64,000 nt of DNA from CAZUCE01 sp964619265 (GTDB lineage: Bacteria; Planctomycetota; UBA1135; GCA-002686595), in NCBI GenBank assembly GCA_964619265.1, contig CAZUCE010000006.1:105757-169756 (forward strand). Reading direction: 5' to 3'. Positions 9,355 through 18,373 of the stretch are shown piece after piece (the first letter of the stretch is position 1; every line of letters starts with the position of its first letter). The position numbers were made by a program, and so were the translations under genes. Below the pieces are notes generated by a model, which had not been told where the DNA came from, made no database searches, and saw only the letters and a program-made list of their open reading frames with translations.

Positions 9355-11412
9355 TCAGGATCCGATCGTGATCGCCAGGGCGTTGGAAAGCCCGATGCCG
9401 AGCGAACCGAAACTGGGAAGGTTGACGCTCCATTGGACGTAGAACACAGCTCCGGCCAGCGCCGGATCGTCGGGAATCTGCAGTTCCTGGTTGAGAGAGC
9501 CGCTCCCGTCCGCCTGGGTCGTAAGCGGAAGGCCCGCACCGACCAGCAACGAACAGCCGGGCAGCCCCAGGCCTGAGAGATTGAGGGGCAGCGGGACGCC
9601 GCCGAAACTCTGGTTCGTGAAGGAGACTTGCAGCGTGGCCGTGCCGTAGGGCGGAACATTGCCCACCGTGACGAACAACGACTCGCCGATGCGAGGCTCG
9701 CCGTAATGACCCATCCAGAGGTTCTGGCAGGCGGCGCCGTAGTAGAACACCTCAGGGTTGACCGGCGGCGGGGGTGGCGTTCCGCCTCCGCCAGCCCAAT
9801 CGACCAGCGCGCGGTGCTTGTGCGCCTCGGAGAGCGGCTGGTTCAAGTACTCGAGGTGTCCCCACGAGCCGAATTCGGTGTAGCGGCCGCAGAACGAATA
9901 CGGAGTCATGAACTCGGCTCCCGACGCCTCCCAGGCGGCGAGGAACTGCATGTAGAGGCTGTACATGCCCGGGTCTCGGTTGACCGAGACGAACTTGTCG
10001 GTCAGCTGCTGGTTGGACTGGGCGCTGCCGCCGACCCCGACCAGGTGCTGTCCACCCTCGTAGGCGATGAGGTCGAGTCCCCGGGAATTGGCGACCTGAA
10101 CGTTCTGCGCCATGACCGGCACAAGGGTGTTGTAAAGCTCGTCGGTCAGCTCAGCGAGAATTTGGCTGTTCGGCTTGTTGAGGCTCGTATACACGTTGGC
10201 GTCGAGCCCGAAGGAGAAGCCCATGTAGGGCGCCACCGCGAACGCGTCGGCTTGGGTGTAGGCCTGATTGTGGTCGAGGATCGTCTCGCCCACATAAGGG
10301 TTCGCGTGCTGCCCGGCGAGCACACGGACGAGCCGCTCACCCACGGGCGGGCCAGGCACGGCCTGGAACTCTTGGGTCCACAGGTCGAAGGCTCGGACCG
10401 AACGTTCTGCGTAGAACTTCCAGGCCGCATGGAACTGAACGGAATCAGGCGGAGCGCCTGCGCCGAGCCCCAGGGCCAGTCCGTTCGAAGCCGCGTAGTG
10501 GAACGCCGGGAAGGTGTTGTTCCAGACCTCGTTGGAAAACTCCACGAACGCAGGAATCTGAGGATTGAGGTTCTGGGCCACGAAGCGACCGAACTCGCGA
10601 ATGAAGTCGTCGGTCGCCGTATGCGGCATACAGAACCAGGGCGACTTGCCCGTCAAGTTGGCCAGTTCAACCATGTACTCGGCCGCCATGCCGATATCGA
10701 GGGACTGCGTCCAGGTGTCCTTCGTGGGGCGTTCCCACCAGTGCTGGAGAACCGGGAAGTTCGTGTTCTGCCACTGCATGTAGCGCAGGGCACCAAACGG
10801 TTCGAGCGCCGCCAGGAACTCCGGGTGGAAGGTCTGAGTCGTGTAGGTCGATTCGAAACCAGGAAGGATCACGCGCACGTTGCGCACATGGTTGTTCGCG
10901 TCGCTGGTCGAGATCTTGATGATCATCCCCAGGTCCGAGGGCGAAACGAAGATCTGGTCGTGACCGGGGCCTACGTGCTGAAGCAGGCTCGCGTCATGGT
11001 CGTACTCCATGGTGCCGACCCCGTCCCAAAACACGTTGTAGACGCCGCCCGGGTAGTCGGCCTGGACCTCGTGGAACAGCAGAGTTGCAGCAGACTGGCC
11101 GAAGTTCAGGATCGGCCAGCCGTTCGGGTCGGCGTTGATCGGGGCACCCGTATTCCAGGGCGCGAGGCTACCGGGAATCTGGGACAGCCAGGGCCGCGCG
11201 ATTTTCATCGCGTCGGTGAAAACCCACGTTGGGTTCCAGTCCCTGAGCTCATCGAAGTTGACCGCGAGCCGTCCGACTTGATCGATGGGGTCGTTGCTCT
11301 GGACCGTGGCCGCGTGGAGCAGCGAGGTCGAGGGACCGACAAGGGCGAGGAGCAGGCCGGCGGCGAATGCGCGCGCAGCCTGGGGAATTGAGAGTGCGTG
11401 TTGGAGCTTCAT
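9355..11412 (-). CDS. exported clan GH-A-like glycosidase, paralog 3
   Basis: A 685-residue protein starting MKLQHALSIPQAARAF with a signal peptide that ends near STSLLHAAT. It is very similar along its whole length to paralog 2: VNFDELRDWNPTWVFTDAMK, LPGFESTYTTQTFHPEF, VEFSNEVWNNTFPAF with Glu295, DLIAYEGGQHLVG with Glu452. A GGGTPPPPPVNPE linker joins the barrel to the C-terminal module (FYYGAACQNLWMGHYGEP to SNALAITIGS). The near-constant spacing between the two Glu residues in the four copies (148-157) argues for a shared catalytic barrel. Substrate unknown; a marine polysaccharide is a guess from context. Confidence 0.74.
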   Translation of the reverse strand: MKLQHALSIPQAARAFAAGLLLALVGPSTSLLHAATVQSNDPIDQVGRLAVNFDELRDWNPTWVFTDAMKIARPWLSQIPGSLAPWNTGAPINADPNGWPILNFGQSAATLLFHEVQADYPGGVYNVFWDGVGTMEYDHDASLLQHVGPGHDQIFVSPSDLGMIIKISTSDANNHVRNVRVILPGFESTYTTQTFHPEFLAALEPFGALRYMQWQNTNFPVLQHWWERPTKDTWTQSLDIGMAAEYMVELANLTGKSPWFCMPHTATDDFIREFGRFVAQNLNPQIPAFVEFSNEVWNNTFPAFHYAASNGLALGLGAGAPPDSVQFHAAWKFYAERSVRAFDLWTQEFQAVPGPPVGERLVRVLAGQHANPYVGETILDHNQAYTQADAFAVAPYMGFSFGLDANVYTSLNKPNSQILAELTDELYNTLVPVMAQNVQVANSRGLDLIAYEGGQHLVGVGGSAQSNQQLTDKFVSVNRDPGMYSLYMQFLAAWEASGAEFMTPYSFCGRYTEFGSWGHLEYLNQPLSEAHKHRALVDWAGGGGTPPPPPVNPEVFYYGAACQNLWMGHYGEPRIGESLFVTVGNVPPYGTATLQVSFTNQSFGGVPLPLNLSGLGLPGCSLLVGAGLPLTTQADGSGSLNQELQIPDDPALAGAVFYVQWSVNLPSFGSLGIGLSNALAITIGS

Positions 11413-11905
11413 CCTGCGGATTCCTGCCTGGTTGGAGGGATGGGGGAGCAGGCTGCGGGGGTGGTTGCGGTTGCCTGAGAGGCGCTCGCCGGAGCGAGCC
11501 GGACCGCGGAGACTGCGCACGGAGCGCGAGGGGGTGAATCCGTCGGGTGGAGGCTGGCTCCAGCCCGAAGGGGTGCCGGAGCATTGCGAATTCCTAGGGT
11601 TCAGTCCAGGCTCGAAACGAAGTCCGAACCGGAACGTCCCAGGAGTTCAGCTCCCGCGATTTCGCGCCCTCTAGTCCCTGCTCCCACGGGGATAACCGCT
11701 TGATCTTGTGGATTCCTGCCGAGCTTGCCCGGGGTGCGAAAGCGCCCCCCGTGTGCGTGGGAGCGCGTGATTCATCGCTAGTGGGCAGCGCCCCCTGCGA
11801 GTGGGGCTCGCGGCGATCGGGGGAAGCGGCGACTGCGGGTTGACCCTAGATATGGTGCAGACCCCTTTGGGAATCGGGAGGCGCAAAATGCACGCACCTA
11901 TGAAC
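11413..11905. promoter_or_regulatory. intergenic region upstream of paralog 3
   Basis: About 490 bases without a convincing gene. It holds TGCGAATTCCTAGG at 11585-11598, which recurs in inverse orientation at 14318-14331 upstream of paralog 4. It also holds a TCTAGT ... GGGATAACC pair (about 11670-11697) that recurs with almost the same spacing near 14270-14297. These are candidates for the promoter or operator region of the minus-strand paralogs; no canonical -35/-10 pair is clear. Confidence 0.3.
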
Positions 11906-11939
11906 AGCGCCCCCCTCGCCCGAAGGCGAGAGGGGCGCT
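11906..11939 (-). terminator. hairpin after paralog 4
   Basis: 15-bp stem with one C-A mismatch (11906-11920 with 11925-11939) and a CGAA loop, just downstream of the minus-strand stop. It begins AGCGCCCCC, the same stem sequence as the hairpins at 41768 and 43743. Confidence 0.6.
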
Positions 11940-11965
11940 CTAGGCGGCCAGGAGCGGCCTGAGCC

Positions 11966-13945
11966 CTACTGGAGGGTCATCTCGAGACCCTGGGAGAACA
12001 CCAGCCCAAGGGGCGGGTTCGCGCTGAGGTCGGTGACGGCCCACTGGCCGAACAGCGGCACGTTTTGGAGCGCCGGGTTGTTCGGGATGGGAATCGTGAC
12101 CGAAGCGGCCCCGTTCGCGTCGGTGTTGACGCCGAAGGAGAGGTCCACCGCGGTGTAGAGGTTGCAGTCCGGGGCGAACAGGACGCCCAGGTTGAAGGGC
12201 AGCGGAAGGCCGACCCAGTTGGTGTTGCTGAAGCCGACCCCGAGGATGGCCGGGACATTCGGCTGCTCGCTCTTGAGCGTGATGTTCAGGTTCTGGCCGA
12301 CGGTCGGCACGCCGTTCGTGGCGATTTCGACCGGGGCGCAGCCCTCACCGAACGGGCGTGAGCCAATCAGATTCTCCGATTGGGTCAGGATGGCGCGATA
12401 CTTGGGCGCCTCGGAAATCGGCTGGTTTTGGTACTCGAGGATGCCGTAAGCACCGAAGGTGCCGAACTCACGAGCGTTGACGTAGGCCATCATCAGGCCA
12501 CCGCCGGTGAGCTGATCCCAGGTCTGGAAGTACAGGTCGTACAGGTCTTCCATGCGCGGGTCCCGGTTGGCGTCGATAAACAGGTTCGTGAGCGTGGTGT
12601 TCCCCACGAACTGTCCTTCGGCGGCCATGCGCTGCCCGCCTTCCGCGGAGACCGTCTGGATGCCTAGGTTGTAGGAATCGGCGATCGCCATGTTGCTGGT
12701 GATCCAGTCGGTGACCTCACCGGTGATCGTGGCTTCGGCCTCGTCGAGCAGGCGCGGGACATCCCAGCCAAGGGTCGTCGGAGCTTGGTCGGGGAAGCCG
12801 AAGCTGCTAGCGAAGTAGGGCGCGATGGCCAGCACGTCGGTCGAGGCCGCGGAGTTCGCGAAGCTGAGGGCCCAGTCGGCGGGGCCGGTGAAGGCCGCCA
12901 TGGCGCCCATCACGCGCGTGATGCGATTGGGAGCTTCCGCGCCGAACACGTTGTAGAAGTTGTCGAAGATCTGGACCGCACGTTCGGCGTACCAGGAGAC
13001 TCCCGACTGCCACGGGTTGGTGGTGAAGTAGCCGGCGATCAAGCCTTGGGTTTGGGTGTATTGACCCTGCTCGTAGGTTTGGAAGTTCCAAACCTCGTTC
13101 GAGTACTCAAGGTAGATCCGGAGGCCGGGGTCGAGTTCGTCACGAAGCATCGTCGCGAACTCGGTGACCCAGTTGTCGTCCGCGAGGTGCGGGACGTGGA
13201 CCCAGGCGTCCTTGCCGAGCTTGTTGCAAAGCTCGATCATGTACTCGACGGCAACGCCGTTGTCGGTGGCCTGGGAGTACGTGTCCTTGGTGGTCCGGTC
13301 GGCCCACAGGGACTGCTTGGAGTCGTTGATGCGCTGCCAACGGAGGAAACGAAGCGCGCCGTAGGGCTTGAGACGTTCCATGAAGGTCGGGTGGAACGGC
13401 TGTTCTTCAAACGTGTCCACGAATCCGGGCATGACGACCCGGATGTTGCGGACCGGATCGTTGATGTCGCTGTTCTCGATCTTCATGAAGATCCCGCCGT
13501 CGCCGGGGTTCACGTTCATCGTGATCACTCCCGGGTTGCTGGTCAGGACGAACGCGTCGTTGCCGAACAGGACGTCCCCGGTTCCGTCATAGAAGCAGGT
13601 GTAAATCCCGCCGGGGTAGCGGCCGTCGATGTTGTTCAACATCAGCGTGGCAGCGGCCTGGTCCGGGGGCAGCAGCGGCCAGCCCTCGGGGGTCGTGTTG
13701 ACGGTTCCTCCGTTGTCGAAGGGGCCTCCGAAGCCGACATCCTGGGAGATCCAGGCGCGCGCGTGCATGAACACGTCGACGAACGTCCACTCGGTGCTGA
13801 AATCGAGGATGTCATCGAGGTTGACGCCGAGCTGCCGAGGACCGCCACCCAAAGATTGTTGAGCTTGGGCGCTTGGCGCGAGGAGGGCGGCAGGCAGGGC
13901 CAGTGCGAGGGCGGCCGCGAAGGCGCGCGGAGTGGTGAAATCCAT
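11966..13945 (-). CDS. exported clan GH-A-like glycosidase, paralog 4 (divergent)
   Basis: A 659-residue protein, first of the array in transcription order. MDFTTPRAFAAALALALPA is a clear signal peptide with cleavage near APSAQAQQ. The landmarks are kept but more diverged than in the other copies: VNLDDILDFSTEWTFVDVF, MPGFVDTFEEQPFHPTF, WVHVPHLADDNWV, LEYSNEVWNFQ with Glu284, and VSAEGGQRMAAEG with Glu435, where the usual AYEGG has become SAEGG. The C-terminal module begins near GEGCAPVEIATNG and ends SQGLEMTLQ. No Shine-Dalgarno is visible before the ATG (upstream is pyrimidine-rich). It may act on a different substrate from the other three. Confidence 0.72.
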   Translation of the reverse strand: MDFTTPRAFAAALALALPAALLAPSAQAQQSLGGGPRQLGVNLDDILDFSTEWTFVDVFMHARAWISQDVGFGGPFDNGGTVNTTPEGWPLLPPDQAAATLMLNNIDGRYPGGIYTCFYDGTGDVLFGNDAFVLTSNPGVITMNVNPGDGGIFMKIENSDINDPVRNIRVVMPGFVDTFEEQPFHPTFMERLKPYGALRFLRWQRINDSKQSLWADRTTKDTYSQATDNGVAVEYMIELCNKLGKDAWVHVPHLADDNWVTEFATMLRDELDPGLRIYLEYSNEVWNFQTYEQGQYTQTQGLIAGYFTTNPWQSGVSWYAERAVQIFDNFYNVFGAEAPNRITRVMGAMAAFTGPADWALSFANSAASTDVLAIAPYFASSFGFPDQAPTTLGWDVPRLLDEAEATITGEVTDWITSNMAIADSYNLGIQTVSAEGGQRMAAEGQFVGNTTLTNLFIDANRDPRMEDLYDLYFQTWDQLTGGGLMMAYVNAREFGTFGAYGILEYQNQPISEAPKYRAILTQSENLIGSRPFGEGCAPVEIATNGVPTVGQNLNITLKSEQPNVPAILGVGFSNTNWVGLPLPFNLGVLFAPDCNLYTAVDLSFGVNTDANGAASVTIPIPNNPALQNVPLFGQWAVTDLSANPPLGLVFSQGLEMTLQ

Positions 13946-14547
13946 CACGGAGGAGTCGGGGTCCAGGAGACGAGTAGGAAGTTGTTTCAACTGACGAGAA
14001 ATGCGTGCAGGAGAAGGATTGAGAACTCCTTCTTCTCCCGGCGCATGCCGGAAACCTGCTGATGTTGGAAGCCCTCTCCGCGAGGTGAGGTCTCCCTTGT
14101 TTGTTCTGCCCGGAGGCTGGCGATCCTCGATTCGGCGGTGGCCGAAACGAATTTTGGCGGGCTGTTCAGGTCCGCGGCCAGAAGTAGGTCCCATCGCGAT
14201 CGAGACTCGCGAGGCGGGTTGCCCCCCCTAAAGGTGGCCTTCGTAGCCATTCTGATACGGGGGCGCCGATCTAGTAGGGCGACCCGCCGGGATAACCAGA
14301 CATCTTTCACCGGGCATCCTAGGAATTCGCACTCCCGGAAAGGTAGCCCGAGTTTCGGAATCCGGAGGGTAAAACGTCCCTCGGAGACGTCTAGATTAGG
14401 GTAAACCCTAGCATTGATCGCTAAGCCAAATCTAGGCGGGCTTCCCCGCTTCATTCCTGGGGCCCAGGTCCTTTGGCTTGTCCAGGCCTGCCTCCCCGGT
14501 ATGGTCCGACCTGCTCCCCCTCCCTGGATCGCCCCGATCCATCAGCC
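13946..14547. promoter_or_regulatory. divergent intergenic region with symmetric motifs
   Basis: About 600 bases between a minus-strand and a plus-strand gene, so it must hold promoters in both directions. Seen: CTAGATT (about 14391) with AATCTAG (about 14429) as inverted arms around AGGGTAAACCCT, and the TGCGAATTCCTAGG and GGGATAACC elements shared with the region near 11590-11697. A -35/-10 pair cannot be assigned with confidence. Confidence 0.3.
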
Positions 14548-16185
14548 ATGGATCGTCTTCTCGGTCGTCCCTTCACCACCCGTTCCGAGGTCTACGCGCG
14601 CGGCGGCGTTGCGGCCACCAGTCAACCTCTCGCGACCCAAGCAGCGCTGGAGCTCCTCCGCAGGGGCGGCTCTGCGGTCGATGCGGCGATCGGGGCCAAC
14701 GCCGTGCTGTGCGTCGTGGAGCCAACCGGCGCCGGCCTGGGGGGTGACTTGTTCGCGCAGGTCTTCGACCCCGAGACGGGAGCGGCCGTTGGCTTGAACG
14801 GCAGCGGACGCTCGCCCCGCGACCTCACCCGCGACACCTTCGCCGAGCGCGGACTAGCGCGAATCCCGGCGCGCGGGCCGTTGTCGGTCACCGTTCCCGG
14901 GTGTGTCGATGCCTGGTCCCAACTCCATGCTCGGTTTGGGCGATTGCCGTTCGCCGACGTCTTGGAAGCCGCGATCAGCTACGCGCGCGATGGATTCCCG
15001 GTCAGCGCGACGATCGCTTTGGAGTGGGAGCATGGTGCTCAGGCCCTCGGCGAGTTCCGCGGTTTCCGCGAACAATTCCTGCCCGAAGGGCGCGCCCCGT
15101 TGTGCGGGGAGGTGTTTCGCAATCCCAACCTGGTACGCACGCTCGAAGCCATCGCGTCGGGCGGGCGGGAGGCCTTCTACCGCGGCGAAATCGCCGAGCG
15201 CATCGAGTCGACGCTCGACGAGCTCGGGGGGGTCCTTTCGGTCGAAGACCTCGAGGATCACCGGTCGACCTGGGTGGATCCGGTGTCGACCCACTACCGC
15301 GGTCTTGAAGTGTTCGAGCTTCCGCCCAATGGTCAGGGGCTCGCAGCGATTCAGATTCTCAACTTGCTCGAGCTGTTCGACGTTTCAAGTCTTGAGTATG
15401 GAAGCGCGGAGCACCTTCATCTGTTGGTCGAAGCCAAGAAGCTGGCGTTCGAGGATCGCGCGCGCTGGTACGCGGACCCCGAGTTCTGCGAGATTCCGGT
15501 GGCTGAGTTGGCCTCCAAGGAATACGCCGAGCGGCGGGCCGAGCTGATAGACCCCAGGCGTGCTCAGGAGGATGTCCCAGGCGGCGACCCGGCGCTCGAC
15601 GACGGCGACACGGTTTGCCTCGCCGTGGCCGATTCATCGGGAATGATGGTCAGTCTGCTACAGAGCAATTTCCGCGGCATGGGTTCGGGAGTCGCTCCGG
15701 ACGGACTCGGATTCGTGCTCCAAAACCGCGGCGAGTTGTTTGATCTTCGGCCTGGCCGCTTCAACACCTTCGAAGCCGGAAAACGCCCCTTTCATACGAT
15801 CATTCCCGCCCTGGTTTCAGCCGACGGCGAAGCGCGCCTTGCGTTCGGGGTAATGGGCGGCGCGACCCAACCCCAGGGACATGCCCAGGTGCTCTCGAAC
15901 TGGATCGACTTCGGCATGGACCTGCAGGAAGCCGGCGACGCGCCGCGCGTGGTTCACCAGGGTTCGTCGCAGCCCACCGGCGAGCGTCAAACCGGCAGCG
16001 GAGTCGTGCACCTCGAAGGCGGATTCGGGCCGGAGTGTCTGCGCGGGCTTGCCGAGCGCGGACACGAGGTTCGATTCGGCCATGGAGAATTCGGCGGCTA
16101 TCAGGCCGCGGGTCGGGTCGCTGGAAGCGATGTCCTGGTCGCCGCTTCGGACGGACGGAAGGACGGCCACGCCGGGGGCTACTAG
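14548..16185 (+). CDS. ggt: gamma-glutamyltransferase family Ntn-hydrolase
   Basis: A 545-residue member of the gamma-glutamyltranspeptidase family, which cleaves gamma-glutamyl bonds (glutathione and relatives) after self-processing into two subunits. Seen: N-terminal VAATSQPLATQAALELLRRG and GGSAVDAAIGANAVLCVVEP, GAGLGGDLFAQVFD, then the small-subunit start DDGDTVCLAVADSSG with the proposed nucleophile Thr355, followed by QSNFRGMGSG and LQNRGELFDL. The start is the ATG before DRLLGRPF; an upstream TTG would add 25 unlikely residues. There is no signal peptide, so a cytoplasmic enzyme of the YwrD-like branch is likely rather than a periplasmic GGT. Confidence 0.88.
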   Translation: MDRLLGRPFTTRSEVYARGGVAATSQPLATQAALELLRRGGSAVDAAIGANAVLCVVEPTGAGLGGDLFAQVFDPETGAAVGLNGSGRSPRDLTRDTFAERGLARIPARGPLSVTVPGCVDAWSQLHARFGRLPFADVLEAAISYARDGFPVSATIALEWEHGAQALGEFRGFREQFLPEGRAPLCGEVFRNPNLVRTLEAIASGGREAFYRGEIAERIESTLDELGGVLSVEDLEDHRSTWVDPVSTHYRGLEVFELPPNGQGLAAIQILNLLELFDVSSLEYGSAEHLHLLVEAKKLAFEDRARWYADPEFCEIPVAELASKEYAERRAELIDPRRAQEDVPGGDPALDDGDTVCLAVADSSGMMVSLLQSNFRGMGSGVAPDGLGFVLQNRGELFDLRPGRFNTFEAGKRPFHTIIPALVSADGEARLAFGVMGGATQPQGHAQVLSNWIDFGMDLQEAGDAPRVVHQGSSQPTGERQTGSGVVHLEGGFGPECLRGLAERGHEVRFGHGEFGGYQAAGRVAGSDVLVAASDGRKDGHAGGY

Positions 16186-16194
16186 GGTCCCCCT

Positions 16195-18111
16195 TTGCTC
16201 ATGCTGGCCATGCTCGATCCGATGTTGTGCACTGCGGTCGCCGAGGGCGTAGGAAAGTTGGCGACCGATGCCCTCATTCGTGAGCCGGCAACTGCGCTTG
16301 CTTTGATTCTGACGCTGGGCGTTCTCGCCCAGTGGCTAGCCGATCGACTTCATCTCCCGTCGATTCTCGTGCTGCTGGTCACCGGTCTGTTGGTCGGTCC
16401 AGTCTTCGGCGTGCTCGACGTCGAGGCGCTGTTTGGGCATCTACTGTTTCCGATCGTTGGGCTTGCCGTGGCAGCGATCCTGTTCGAAGGCGGCTTGAGC
16501 CTGCGGCGGGAAGAGCTGGACGACATCGGGCCCGCGCTCACCCGGCTGATCGGTATCGGCATTCCGATTACCTGGGTCCTGGCGACCTTGGGCGCGCACT
16601 TCTTCGTGGGCTTTGGCTGGATGCTGTCGGCGATTCTGGGGGCGATCCTGGTCGTTACCGGGCCGACGGTTGCGTTGCCGCTGCTCAATCACATTCGGCC
16701 CAAGGGCAAGATCGCCGCACTCGTCAAGTGGGAGGGGATCGTCAATGATCCTATCGGGGCGATCTTGGCGGTCTTGGTGCTCGAATGGGTCGTGACGAAT
16801 CGCACCGATGGTGCCACCGGAGATGCGCTGCTCGGCATTTTGAAGGCCGGTGGAATCGGCGTTGGGCTCGGCTGGATGACGACCGAGACGGTGGCTTTTG
16901 CCCTGCGCAAGCACTTGGTTCCCGACAGTTTGCAGAGCAGTTTGACCCTCGGCGCGGCTCTGCTCGCGTTTGTGGTCTCCAACGAGCTACAGCACGAGTC
17001 GGGGCTGCTGACGGTGACCGTGCTCGGCATTTTGCTGACCAACAAGAAGCACCTGGATCTCGATCACGTGGTCGAATTCAAAGAGAACCTGCGGGTTGTC
17101 TTGATCGGCAGTCTGTTCGTCATGCTGGCCGCTCGCATCGAATGGGAGCAGCTCGACCTGCTCGGCCCAGGTAGCTTCGGATTTTTGGCGTTCTTGATCT
17201 TCGTCGTACGTCCCTTGGCGGTTGCGGCGTCCTGCTCGGGGATCGGAATGACGCTCCCCGAGAAGCTGTTCCTGGCGATGATGGCCCCGCGTGGAATCGT
17301 GGCGGCAGCGGTGTCCTCCCTGTTTGCCATCCGCCTGGTCGAGGCCGAGGTTCCGCGCGCGGAGGCCTTGGCTCCGCTTGTCTTCCTGGTCATTGTCGGA
17401 ACCGTGCTCTTCTATGGCCTGCTCGCCGGGCCGGTGGCTCGCCGGGTCGGGCTCGCAAGCCGCGACCGCGAGGGGGTGCTGATCCTCGGGGGCCATCCGT
17501 TTGCGCGCATGTTCGCCGAGGCGCTCAACGGCCTGGGCGTGAGGGTCGTCCTGATCGACTCGAACCGTAGCAACGTGGCGGCGGCTCGGCTCGCGGGTCT
17601 CGAGGGCTATCACGCCTCGATTCGTTCGGACTATGTGCTGGAAAACGTGCCGCTCTACGGCATTGGCCGGTTGTTGGCGGTGGTCTCGAACGATGAGGTC
17701 AACGCCCTCGCCGCATTGCGATTCGACAGTCTGTTCGGACGCGCGGAGGTCTACCAGTTGGCACCCGTGGGGGCGTCTGCGGAAGAAAGTTCACGCCTGG
17801 CGACCGAGACCCACGGGCGGGTGCTGTTCGGCAGGCGCTATCCGTTTGCCGAGATCGAGCGTCGAATTTCCGCGGGCGCCGAGATCCGCAAGACGAATTT
17901 GACCGAGGAATTCGGGATGACCGAGTTCAACGTGCGGCACGGGGATGCCGCGTTGCCCCTGGCCATCCTCCGGAAAAGCGGCGGACTCAAGTTCTTCACA
18001 GAAGACCTCCGCCCGACGCCTGAGGCAGGCGATCGGCTGATCTCGTTGATTCAGGATATCGAGGAGCCCGAGGCCTCCGAGGTCCCGGAGAAAGCCCCAG
18101 GCGAGGCCTAG
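16195..18111 (+). CDS. CPA1-type Na+(K+)/H+ antiporter with TrkA-N domain
   Basis: A 638-residue cation:proton antiporter. Residues from about 30 to 420 carry about 12 membrane segments with family landmarks ILFEGGLSLRREEL, VVTGPTVALPLL and KWEGIVNDPIGA, in which the ND pair and Glu are the ion site of NhaP-type transporters, and MMAPRGIVAAAVSSLFAIRL. From about 430 a cytoplasmic nucleotide-binding (RCK/TrkA-N) domain follows (VLILGGHPFARMFAEAL, VLIDSNR, LAVVSNDEVNAL); its Gly loop is imperfect. The first possible start is TTG at 16195; the ATG at 16201 is equally likely. It follows the ggt-like stop by 9 bases. Confidence 0.88.
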   Translation: MLMLAMLDPMLCTAVAEGVGKLATDALIREPATALALILTLGVLAQWLADRLHLPSILVLLVTGLLVGPVFGVLDVEALFGHLLFPIVGLAVAAILFEGGLSLRREELDDIGPALTRLIGIGIPITWVLATLGAHFFVGFGWMLSAILGAILVVTGPTVALPLLNHIRPKGKIAALVKWEGIVNDPIGAILAVLVLEWVVTNRTDGATGDALLGILKAGGIGVGLGWMTTETVAFALRKHLVPDSLQSSLTLGAALLAFVVSNELQHESGLLTVTVLGILLTNKKHLDLDHVVEFKENLRVVLIGSLFVMLAARIEWEQLDLLGPGSFGFLAFLIFVVRPLAVAASCSGIGMTLPEKLFLAMMAPRGIVAAAVSSLFAIRLVEAEVPRAEALAPLVFLVIVGTVLFYGLLAGPVARRVGLASRDREGVLILGGHPFARMFAEALNGLGVRVVLIDSNRSNVAAARLAGLEGYHASIRSDYVLENVPLYGIGRLLAVVSNDEVNALAALRFDSLFGRAEVYQLAPVGASAEESSRLATETHGRVLFGRRYPFAEIERRISAGAEIRKTNLTEEFGMTEFNVRHGDAALPLAILRKSGGLKFFTEDLRPTPEAGDRLISLIQDIEEPEASEVPEKAPGEA

Positions 18112-18132
18112 GAGCCCGCCTGCGGGGGCTCC
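18111..18132 (+). terminator. hairpin after the antiporter gene
   Basis: 7-bp stem GGAGCCC/GGGCTCC (18111-18117 with 18126-18132) overlapping the last base of the stop codon. No T-run follows; terminator-like only. Confidence 0.4.
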
Positions 18133-18373
18133 GCGCTACAGCCGCCCGCCTTGAGAGCTGCCTGGGATGAAGTTGCGTCTCCCCGGAATCCCAGATCTCG
18201 GCGTGAGCCCGCGCCCCGGGGGCCCGGGACGGTCTATCCTTAGGGGCTCAGCCGGTGTGCTGGAACCCGCGGGCTCCAGCCTCCGTCTTCCCCTCATGCG
18301 GCGACCCGGACCCCGTCCGGCCCGACTCTCGTCCGATGCCCCGCCGTCCGGGTTCTCCGGGTGGCTCCTCCCT

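Noticed and set aside
6864..9371. An 835-codon plus-strand open frame opposite paralog 2
   Set aside because: Antisense shadow of a conserved gene in GC-rich DNA; the translation has no motif and the minus-strand gene has family signatures and a signal peptide. The same applies to the long open frames at 9628-11391, 12785-14062 and 43703-45325.
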